From positions 3,842,053-3,906,052 of the forward strand of contig NZ_CP066779.1 of NCBI RefSeq assembly GCF_016598535.1: a stretch of 64,000 nt of DNA, given 5' to 3'. This DNA comes from Rhodococcus sp. P-2 (GTDB taxonomy: Bacteria > Actinomycetota > Actinomycetes > Mycobacteriales > Mycobacteriaceae). A model generated the notes under the pieces. The model saw only the letters and a program-made list of their open reading frames with translations, was not told where the DNA came from and did not search any database. Below, piece by piece: positions 27,362 through 34,010 of this stretch. The translations under genes and the position numbers were made by a program. Positions within the stretch are counted from its first letter, which is position 1. The number at the start of each line of letters is the position of its first letter.

Positions 27362-29284
27362 ATGAAACTCACCGCACAGCAGTCCGATCGAGCGGCCGGT
27401 GTTCTGCTCGGCACCGCAGCAGGCGACGCACTCGGCGCCGGCTACGAATTCACCTATCCGAACACCGAGGTCACTATCGACATGATCGGCGGCGGCCCGT
27501 TCAACTGGGCGCCGGGAGAATGGACCGACGACACCTCGATGGCAGTTTCAATCGCCGAGGTGGCCGCGACAGGAATCGACATCGGAGGCTCTGACGGCCT
27601 CGATGCCATTGCAGCACAGTTCATCCGGTGGTACGACTCGAAGCCTGCAGACATCGGCAACCAGACGCGAGCGGTATTGTCTACCCGCTCCGAAAGCGCA
27701 GCCGCCATGGCGGATCGTGCGCGGGCGATCAGCGGCCGCAAGGCCGGGAACGGCTCGCTCATGCGCACCGCTCCCGTCGCCCTCGCCTACTTGGACGACG
27801 CAGAGCGAGCCGGGTCGGCCGCGCACCGGATCAGTTCACTCACGCATGACGACCCGCGCGCCGGACAGGCGTGCGAGTTGTGGACCCACGCCATCCGCCA
27901 TGCCGTTGTCGCCGGCAACTTCGAGGGGGCTCGCGACTTCCTCTCCGTCGCCGATCAGGAGGTCGCCGAATACTGGGGCCCGCTGCTCGATCAGGCCGAA
28001 ACCGGGAACCCTCAGGACTTCTCCAAGAACGGTTGGGTGGTGCATGCGCTTCAGACCGCTTGGTGGGCCATCACTTCCACGGACAATGCCGATGCTCGCC
28101 ACCTCCAGTACGCGCTGGAAGCAGCCGTGCGAGCCGGCGGGGACACCGATACGACTGCGGCCATCGCGGGTGGCCTCCTCGGCGCCCGTTGGGGAGCGTC
28201 GGCGGTTCCCGCCCGGTGGCGCCGGATCATGCACGGCTGGCCGGGGTACCGTTCGTCCGATCTGGTTCGCCTGGCGATCAAGACTGCTCGCGGCGGCACC
28301 GACGACAAGAACGGTTGGCCGTCGACGGCAGAACTCGATTACTCGCGGTTCCGCGGAACCCACCACCTGACCACGCACCCGCACGACGACGGCGTCCTGC
28401 TCGGCGGCGTCGATGCGGTGTCCACTGCGGACTACGACGCTGTGGTCAGCCTGTGCCGCATGGGAACACGGCAGGTCTGCTCCGATCACGTCGAGTTCTG
28501 GTTGGTCGACGATGGTCCCGATTCCAACGCCAACCTCGAGTTCGTCCTCGACGACGCCGCGCGCACCGTCCAGGCGTTGCGGGCTGAAGGCAAGCGCGTA
28601 CTCCTTCATTGCGTTCAGGCACACAGTCGCACACCGTCGGTTGCGGCGCGATACTCGATGTTGATCGGACGTGACCCCTACGACGTACGCTCGGCTATGC
28701 CGTGGGCTCGCCCCAAGCGTGAACTCTGGAACACGGCTCTCGGAAACACGGCCGTTGGAAACACAGGAGGATCCATGCCCGCTATTACCGTCGTCGAAGG
28801 CGACATCACGACGCTGACCGTCGACGCCATCGTCAACGCGGCCAACTCCAGGCTCCTCGGCGGCGGCGGTGTCGACGGCGCGATCCACCGCGCCGGCGGA
28901 CCGGAGATCCTGAAGGCTTGCGAGGTATTGCGCAACACCAGCCTCCCCGACGGCCTGCCGGTGGGTGCGGCCGTAGCCACCACCGCGGGAAAGCTCCACG
29001 CCAAGGCCGTGATTCACACCGTCGGCCCGAGGTATTCACGATCCGAGGACCGATCCGGATTGCTTCGGTCGGCGTACACTCGCAGTCTCGCCGTTGCAGA
29101 CTCGATCGGCGCACGAACCGTCGCCTTTCCGTTGATCTCGGCAGGGGTCTACGGCTGGCCGAAGGAAGATGCGGTCCGACAGGCCGTTTCAGCGATTCGC
29201 GCGGCGAAGACCGAAGTCGAGACGGTCACACTGGTCGCATTCAACAAGGAGACGGCAGACCTGATGCGCCGCGCGATCGCTTGA
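27362..29284 (+). CDS. Three-domain fusion: ADP-ribosylglycohydrolase (DraG-like) - CX5R phosphatase-like - macrodomain
   Basis: 640 residues. Residues 1-~320 are an ADP-ribosylglycohydrolase with metal-binding motifs DALGAGYE, WTDDTSMA and GGDTDTTAAIAGGLLGA. Residues ~330-460 resemble a dual-specificity/tyrosine phosphatase, with LLHCVQAHSRTPSVAARY containing CX5R. After a linker with the repeated GNTA/GNTG, residues ~472-640 are a macrodomain: GDITTLTVDAIVNAANSRLL, GGGGVDGAIHRAGG and PLISAGVYGWPKEDA. All three domains act on ADP-ribose chemistry or on phosphate esters, so the chain may remove ADP-ribose from targets and process the product. The ATG at 27362 is 6 bp after AAAAGG; a GTG two codons earlier abuts that site. 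AGGAGG before an in-frame ATG at 28775 could give a free macrodomain. Paired with nrtR. Confidence 0.92.
   Translation: MKLTAQQSDRAAGVLLGTAAGDALGAGYEFTYPNTEVTIDMIGGGPFNWAPGEWTDDTSMAVSIAEVAATGIDIGGSDGLDAIAAQFIRWYDSKPADIGNQTRAVLSTRSESAAAMADRARAISGRKAGNGSLMRTAPVALAYLDDAERAGSAAHRISSLTHDDPRAGQACELWTHAIRHAVVAGNFEGARDFLSVADQEVAEYWGPLLDQAETGNPQDFSKNGWVVHALQTAWWAITSTDNADARHLQYALEAAVRAGGDTDTTAAIAGGLLGARWGASAVPARWRRIMHGWPGYRSSDLVRLAIKTARGGTDDKNGWPSTAELDYSRFRGTHHLTTHPHDDGVLLGGVDAVSTADYDAVVSLCRMGTRQVCSDHVEFWLVDDGPDSNANLEFVLDDAARTVQALRAEGKRVLLHCVQAHSRTPSVAARYSMLIGRDPYDVRSAMPWARPKRELWNTALGNTAVGNTGGSMPAITVVEGDITTLTVDAIVNAANSRLLGGGGVDGAIHRAGGPEILKACEVLRNTSLPDGLPVGAAVATTAGKLHAKAVIHTVGPRYSRSEDRSGLLRSAYTRSLAVADSIGARTVAFPLISAGVYGWPKEDAVRQAVSAIRAAKTEVETVTLVAFNKETADLMRRAIA
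28765..28777 (+). promoter_or_regulatory. Internal ribosome-binding site and ATG before the macrodomain
   Basis: AGGAGG at 28765-28770 lies four bases before an in-frame ATG (28775-28777) inside the fusion gene, exactly at the linker-macrodomain border. It could initiate a separate 169-residue macrodomain protein, or be a relic of an older two-gene arrangement. Confidence 0.5.
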
Positions 29285-29309
29285 ACACCAGCGGCGCAGT
29301 CACGACACT

Positions 29310-29490
29310 CAGCCGTGCACCTGACGTGGACCAACTCGGTACGTGAATGCACGCTCGACTTTCGATACAAGTGCTGCACGTGGCTTTTCACGGTCGAGAC
29401 GCCGATGAACAGCGCACAGGAGTTGTCGATATTGCTCACACCCTGTACCAGCAGTTCGACGACGTCGCGCTCCCGAGCAGATAGTTCCAA
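29310..29490 (-). pseudogene. Remnant of a LuxR-type HTH domain
   Basis: The minus strand translates to LSARERDVVELLVQGVSN followed by STVKSHVQHLYRK and HSRTEL, a clear LuxR C-terminal HTH pattern. The middle (SNIDNSCALFIGV, where SNKEIAxxLFIS is usual) is eroded, and nothing resembling a receiver or sensor domain precedes it. It sits in an otherwise empty gap after the macrodomain gene. A decayed regulator fragment is the best reading; a small living HTH protein is less likely. Confidence 0.5.
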
Positions 29491-29806
29491 TGTTCGGTCA
29501 CTGCAGAAGAATCCGGCGCACTGGGCATACGATCCAGCATGCAGTAGGACTGTTCGACGAATCCGTGAAGCTTCTCCAGAGATTGATTCCTTCCCTCGAG
29601 AAGTCACCGCCGCGAACTTGTACCAGCAACTGTCATCGACACGGTGTCGCAGCTGCGCCAATCAAAGCGGTGACCAAGTGCGAATCCAGCGCCACCCGAG
29701 ACGAGTTGCAATCTGGGCGATGGTGCGGGCTGACTCCAACAGATCAAGGACTTCTGAAATGCGAAACGACACCGGATGGCCGGTCACGCGACTAGCGTCG
29801 AATCGT
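29491..29806. other. Intergenic stretch with no recognisable gene
   Basis: About 300 bp between the LuxR-HTH remnant and the second small secreted protein. Open frames here have no recognisable domains. The promoter of the gene at 29807 should lie in it, but I see no convincing boxes. Confidence 0.4.
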
Positions 29807-30214
29807 ATGACTGCACTCAACGCTATTTCCCGGATCGGTGTCACTGCCTTTGCGGCCCTTACGATCTCCGGCGTGATGATGCCGGGGACCGTGGCAGCGG
29901 CGCCGAGCACGGTTCCGTTCCAGATCGATCCTTACATCCCGCTCGTCGACTTGCCCACGCCCCACCTAGGAGCGATCGTCGGCGAAGAGTCGGGCGTCGC
30001 CGTGCTGCACGTGCGCCGCGCGCCCGGGGACGGAAACCCGCACTCCGCGGTCGTCCACTGGCTCAGTCTCGGCACCGGAGCGTACGGATCCGAGTCATTT
30101 CCGACACTGGATGCTCAACCCGTCACCATTCGTCCGGGCTCGGGTCAGGTTGTCGCATACGTCGATCCCCAGGCGATCGGAACACCGGGGTTCGGAACCT
30201 TCTTCGTCCCGTGA
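29807..30214 (+). CDS. Small secreted protein, paralogue of the one at 12056
   Basis: 135 residues from the ATG at 29807, which gives a normal Sec signal peptide (MTALNAISRIGVTAFAALT, cleavage after VAAA). The mature part starts PSTVPFQIDPYIPLVD, contains AIVGEESGVAVLHV and VVHWLSLGTGAYG, and ends TPGFGTFFVP. These blocks recur in the protein at 12056 in the same order and spacing. It has no cysteine pair, unlike its relative. Secreted or wall-associated; function not recognised. A longer frame upstream adds no recognisable sequence. Confidence 0.65.
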   Translation: MTALNAISRIGVTAFAALTISGVMMPGTVAAAPSTVPFQIDPYIPLVDLPTPHLGAIVGEESGVAVLHVRRAPGDGNPHSAVVHWLSLGTGAYGSESFPTLDAQPVTIRPGSGQVVAYVDPQAIGTPGFGTFFVP

Positions 30215-30508
30215 CACCTACGTGTTCGCCAGACCGCGCCCTCTGCGCCGACAGGACAATGTCACGTCGTTGAACATGAGGACTCCTGCGCACGGTTGGA
30301 CAGCGCGAGTATGAGAGCTTCGGACGCTCTACCTGCCATCGCTACGATGTCCTTGTCTAAGCGCGTGTGCGAGAGTCCGAGCACGTATTCGTCGATTCAG
30401 TTCGAACTCGGAATGCGATCGAAGCGGCCCGCAAGGACGATGTCTTCTCGGCCCAACTCGACCAACCCGTGAGGATACTCGAGCACTCGCTCATAAGATG
30501 GGCATACC
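30215..30508. other. Gene-poor stretch downstream of the serine hydrolase remnant
   Basis: No recognisable gene. The overlapping open frames on both strands show no domain. Part of it may be the far-decayed C-terminus of the minus-strand serine hydrolase remnant that starts near 31010. Confidence 0.4.
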
Positions 30509-31010
30509 TCACGCACAAACTGTTTCGCACCCCCCGGGGAGCGCGGTTTCCAACTCCGCCACGCGCGGTAACTCTTCCGCCAGGACCCCGAACCATCCAT
30601 CCATGCCGAGGGCCGGTCGATTATCTTCGGCCTGGATCTCGCCCAGCGTACGTCCGGTGACTGCTCGTAGAACACCATCGATCAAGTGACCATAGGTGCC
30701 GACATGCTCAGCAAGCGCTGAATCCCGGCAGACCCGCACGATGGGTGAGGACGTCCCGCAACGCAGTGCAGGCTCTCCCTTGGTTCCGCACTCTGTCCAG
30801 TAACGACTCAGTGGTTCATCGAGTTCGAGGGCCCTGCGCGACTGCTGCCAAAGTGTCGAGTGAGGCAAAGGGTTTGGAGGTTGAATACGCGAACTCCAAG
30901 GTGTCGGAACGCCACTGCTGACTATGACCCCGCTCCGCCCAGCCTCCAGACAAATTCATCACCTCGCACCCGCCGATACCGACACAGCACCTCCCACCGA
31001 ACTGACACTC
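30509..31010 (-). pseudogene. Decayed serine hydrolase (EstB/beta-lactamase family) gene
   Basis: Read on the minus strand, one frame gives MNLSGGWAERG then WRSDTLEFAYSTSKPFASL, matching the family's VDLWGGYAD block and the SxxK nucleophile motif (STSK). The next frame then gives ALELDEPLSRYW and, after a deletion of most of the middle, GTYGHLIDGVLRAVTGRTLGEI, matching [20 protein letters not shown] of the intact gene at 18546. A one-base shift near 30830 (cagGgccctcgaa) separates the first two blocks and about 60-70 residues are missing between the second and third. Multiple lesions show true decay rather than a read error. Confidence 0.7.
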
Positions 31011-31038
31011 CGGCCCAATCGACCTCAAGTAGTCGTGC

Positions 31039-31086
31039 TTGACACCAGTACCCCCTCACCGCCTAGTCTATACCCCCAGGGGGTAT
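31039..31086 (+). promoter_or_regulatory. Candidate promoter with CsoR-like CCCCC/GGGGG palindrome
   Basis: TTGACA at 31039-31044 and TAGTCT at 31064-31069 (19-base spacer) are followed at 31070-31086 by the perfect palindrome ATACCCCCAGGGGGTAT. This shape is typical of CsoR/RcnR-family metal- or sulfur-responsive repressor sites. The next ORF is only seven codons long, and the universal stress protein gene starts 330 bp further on. Confidence 0.55.
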
Positions 31087-31112
31087 CGCCAATTCCCCGA
31101 GAAGGGAGTCAT

Positions 31113-31136
31113 ATGTCTACCCATCCGAAAAACTGA
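31113..31136 (+). CDS. Seven-codon ORF with strong ribosome-binding site
   Basis: gaagggag precedes ATG at 31113, which encodes MSTHPKN and then stops. It begins just after the CsoR-like promoter. It may be the 5' end of a gene whose body was deleted or a leader peptide; the sequence alone does not decide. Confidence 0.3.
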   Translation: MSTHPKN

Positions 31137-31417
31137 CACACGTCCAGCGCCATCTTCGGTAGCGGTCGGAGGTTTGCGCGGAGCCCCTGGTCGGATTCTT
31201 TCCGAGATAGAGCCGAGCCCGACGAAATCTGAAGCGCACGACCCAGGTGATTGCCAAGCCACCGGCATCGATTCCCGCGGCCGGCGAAACGATCTCGGTG
31301 AGGCGACCGGACGGGAAGTGCGGGCTGTTCTTTCTCTCCCGTCAATTCACCCCTTCGGCCAGACAGCCGGCCGAATGTTGTTCAGCCCGAACGTCAATGA
31401 CTAGAAAGGAAACACCG
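31137..31417. other. Stretch between short ORF and universal stress gene, no gene recognised
   Basis: About 280 bp without a recognisable coding frame. It could be the untranslated leader if the promoter at 31039 drives the stress protein gene. Confidence 0.35.
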
Positions 31418-31915
31418 ATGTCCACTCCAAAACTCCTCATCGCCTACGACGGGTCACCGAACGCGCGTGGCGCGATGCAAACCGCTGCAGGACTTTTCCC
31501 CGGCGCTATTGCAGTGTTGCTCTACGCCCGCCAACCGCTCGAAGGCTTTGCTGCGCACCTTGAAGGCCATCCGGCTCTGGAGAAACTGCAAGGCCTCGAC
31601 GCCGCGGCATTAGACGTCTCGGAGAAAATTGCCACCGATGGCGCGGAGCTGGCACGCAGCTTCGGCCTTGTCGCGGAGCCCCTGATCTCGTCCACGATGG
31701 CCACAGCGTCTGAAGCTATCGTGGAGGCCGCCGAGGAACTGGACGTCGATGTCATCATCCTCGGATCCCGCGGCTTGCGGGGCTTCAAGGCGACGCTACT
31801 AGGAAGCACGTCTGCGAACGTCCTTCACCATGCCACTCGTCCCACTCTCGTAATACCCTCGGACGCAGTAGCTTTGGCACGCCGAAACAATCGGAGAACA
31901 GCAGACGCAGAATAA
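31418..31915 (+). CDS. Universal stress protein (single UspA domain)
   Basis: 165 residues. Starts MSTPKLLIAYDGSPNARGAM with the usual Asp of the UspA fold, and ends with the ATP-binding pattern GSRGLRGFKATLLGSTS, matching G-x2-G-x9-G(S/T), then HHATRPTLVIP. The ATG follows agaaagga. Single-domain ATP-binding Usp proteins in actinobacteria respond to stress or dormancy signals. It stands alone in a gene-poor area and is followed by a terminator-like hairpin. Confidence 0.9.
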   Translation: MSTPKLLIAYDGSPNARGAMQTAAGLFPGAIAVLLYARQPLEGFAAHLEGHPALEKLQGLDAAALDVSEKIATDGAELARSFGLVAEPLISSTMATASEAIVEAAEELDVDVIILGSRGLRGFKATLLGSTSANVLHHATRPTLVIPSDAVALARRNNRRTADAE

Positions 31916-31944
31916 TCACGCCCGAACAGCATGCAGAACAAACT

Positions 31945-31980
31945 GACTGGCCGATCTCGCAATCGGGATCGGCCGTCAGT
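31945..31980 (+). terminator. Hairpin downstream of the universal stress gene
   Basis: GGCCGATC and GATCGGCC pair around tcgcaatcgg, extended by ACT/AGT-side bases with a small bulge. There is no long T run after it. Confidence 0.5.
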
Positions 31981-32411
31981 GCGTTGTCAACGAAGACAAT
32001 TACTACATCGATACTTCACGCAGGTCTTTGCCACAATCTGCCGACGGCCCCGAGGAGGCACCTAGGCGACTCCAATACAGCCTGAGGCGGTCGCGAAGAT
32101 CAACGACGCACCCCGCGCCTGGTCCACTCGGAGAATCAAGCCCTGAGCGCCTTTCTGTGGCTTCGAGAGTCGATTCAGCCCCTCGGTAAAGCGGAGAAGA
32201 AATCCGACTGCGCAGCGTGGCAATTCTGCATGACCATTGCGGAATTCACACCGACCAGGTCGGCGTGGTCATTGCCAGTAGCCGGTGTTCGCACCTCTGA
32301 TCGACAGCTGCTCGTTGCTCAGGATCGTTCACTACCCCGTGTCTGGACACATTCGCCTGTGCCTGGTGTGATCGATATCGAAGCACTACACCAGTTCCGC
32401 GTCAAAAACCT
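31981..32411. other. Intergenic stretch with no recognisable gene
   Basis: About 430 bp following the stress gene terminator. An 87-codon plus-strand frame begins at 32230 but has no domain I recognise; its tail may belong to the same decayed gene as the remnant that follows. Confidence 0.35.
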
Positions 32412-32600
32412 GAACTCCAATTGCTCAAGGAGTTCCGCACCGAACTCTTCCGTCGTATGTACGACGAACCGATTCATGCTGCAAACCTGAGGCTCGAGCG
32501 TGATCCCGATTTCCATGTCGAAGCCGACGAGATCTACCGGGAACCGGCGTACGACTTTCCGCCGCGCGGACACCACACCACGTTGAACACACCACGTTGA
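32412..32600 (+). pseudogene. Unidentified coding-like remnant
   Basis: The frame beginning at 32412 reads ELQLLKEFRTELFRRMYDEP, then IHAANLRLERDPDFHVEADE and IYREPAYDFPPRG before a stop at 32598. The composition (charged helices, no low complexity) is that of a real protein, but there is no start codon in frame with a ribosome-binding site and no complete domain. I do not recognise the family. It looks like the C-terminal end of a lost gene. Confidence 0.35.
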
Positions 32601-32641
32601 AGCGCTGGAAACGGGCCTGGCGAGTGGAGAAATTTCACCGG

Positions 32642-32657
32642 TTGGACGTTTGTCCAA
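32642..32657. promoter_or_regulatory. Perfect inverted repeat upstream of the Ig-repeat gene
   Basis: TTGGAC - gttt - GTCCAA, followed after 3 bases by another TTTGTCC copy at 32661-32667. It lies 180 bp before the start at 32839 and is a likely repressor site for the secreted-protein island. Confidence 0.45.
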
Positions 32658-32838
32658 CAATTTGTCCGATTCGCATATTTCGCGGCGCGCTCTGTGTTCT
32701 ACTCCTCTCCAGGGTTTGAGCTGGTGGTGAGCAAACGACAAAGACGTATTCGCTTCTCTGTCAGCTCGAGGCCGGTTCCCGGACCCGGCTTCAAGCCGAG
32801 AGCTCGATTTTTTCGAGCGCTACTCAAGGAGAATGTGA

Positions 32839-33981
32839 ATGGTGTCGACGTTGATGCGCCGAGGAGTGGGGGTGGCTGCGTCCTTGACCGGATGCGTTGC
32901 CCTGGTCGTCGGCGGAGCGGGAGTGTCATCCGCCGCTGATGTGAACCTTCCGTTCACGGCGTCGTGTCACGGGTGGCAGTTCCCCGGCCCGATCACACAC
33001 AACGAGACACGCGATTCCGGCGTCACGATCAGTGCCCCGACCGTGGTTCCGCCGAACTCCACCTTCACCTACCGCCTTGCCCCCAAGCCGATGACGGTCC
33101 CCAAAGACGGCTACGACCTCAGGTCGGTCGTGAACTGGACGCGTCTCAAGTTCGATTTCGACATTCCTGCGGGCACCACCTTCGTGGGAGCGCAGATCGT
33201 GGCCGGGACCAGCTCGAATCTGGGTGGGGTCGCTCCCTCGGTCACTCGTGTGAACGATGCCGGTTCACCCGATCCGAATGGGACGCATCTTCGTATCTCG
33301 GGCAACAACATCACCGCGGGCAACGGACCGAATACCGACGACAACGGCGGCGGCGGAATCGAAGTCGGTGGAGGAAAGACGTTCCAGCTCCCGGCAGTCG
33401 ACGTCACCGTCACGTCCGGGGCCGTCGGCACCCAGATCAAGCCCATGCTCCGCGTTTCCGATACCAACTCGGGTTCCTACGACAGTGCCGCCAACTACCT
33501 GACCTTCCTGCAACAAGAGACCCTGCTCGGCGGCGTCAAGTACTGGCTGACCACCAATTGCTCACCACGCGACAACCGTTCGGCCGGATTGAACGCAGGC
33601 GGCCAGCCACTCGCCGTGATCAATGTCGACTCCAGCCTCGCCCAGACACAGACGCGAATCGACGCACCCGGTAAGGCTGTCGTCGGCGACTCCGTCGAGT
33701 TGACGGCAACGGTCACTCCTTGGCCGTCGGGAGGAACGGTGCAGTTCCGTGACGGAGGGGTCGATCTCGGCGCTCCGGTGGCCGTCGTCAACGGCGTCGC
33801 GAAGGCCAACCGCACGATGACAACAGCGGGCGACCACAACATCACGGCGTACTACACGGGATCTGCAGGCTTCATGGAATCGATGTCGGGCGCCGTGACG
33901 ATCAGCGTCGTCGAACCGTCCGAGCCCGAGCCTGGCACCGGTAGCCTCGGCAGCCTTGGTACCCCTGGATTCGGGTCGTGA
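32839..33981 (+). CDS. Secreted protein with one C-terminal Ig-like repeat
   Basis: 380 residues. The start follows aaggaga; a Sec signal peptide ends around SSAADVNLPF. Residues ~30-250 form a domain of unknown function with one early cysteine (ASCHGWQ) and the motif NCSPRDNRSAGLNAGGQ, shared with the next gene. Residues ~255-350 are a bacterial Ig-like repeat: VVGDSVELTATVTPWPSGGT, VQFRDGG and AGDHNITAYYTGSAGF. The tail ends GSLGSLGTPGFGS. It is the first of a tandem paralogous pair just before secreted lipid-cleaving enzymes; a cell-surface or adhesive role is inference. Confidence 0.85.
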   Translation: MVSTLMRRGVGVAASLTGCVALVVGGAGVSSAADVNLPFTASCHGWQFPGPITHNETRDSGVTISAPTVVPPNSTFTYRLAPKPMTVPKDGYDLRSVVNWTRLKFDFDIPAGTTFVGAQIVAGTSSNLGGVAPSVTRVNDAGSPDPNGTHLRISGNNITAGNGPNTDDNGGGGIEVGGGKTFQLPAVDVTVTSGAVGTQIKPMLRVSDTNSGSYDSAANYLTFLQQETLLGGVKYWLTTNCSPRDNRSAGLNAGGQPLAVINVDSSLAQTQTRIDAPGKAVVGDSVELTATVTPWPSGGTVQFRDGGVDLGAPVAVVNGVAKANRTMTTAGDHNITAYYTGSAGFMESMSGAVTISVVEPSEPEPGTGSLGSLGTPGFGS

Positions 33982-34010
33982 AAACTGTGAACAGAAACCA
34001 GGATTCGTCG

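Noticed and set aside
32319..32741. 140-codon minus-strand frame
   Set aside because: Antisense to the protein-like remnant at 32412 and across the operator at 32642; no domain.
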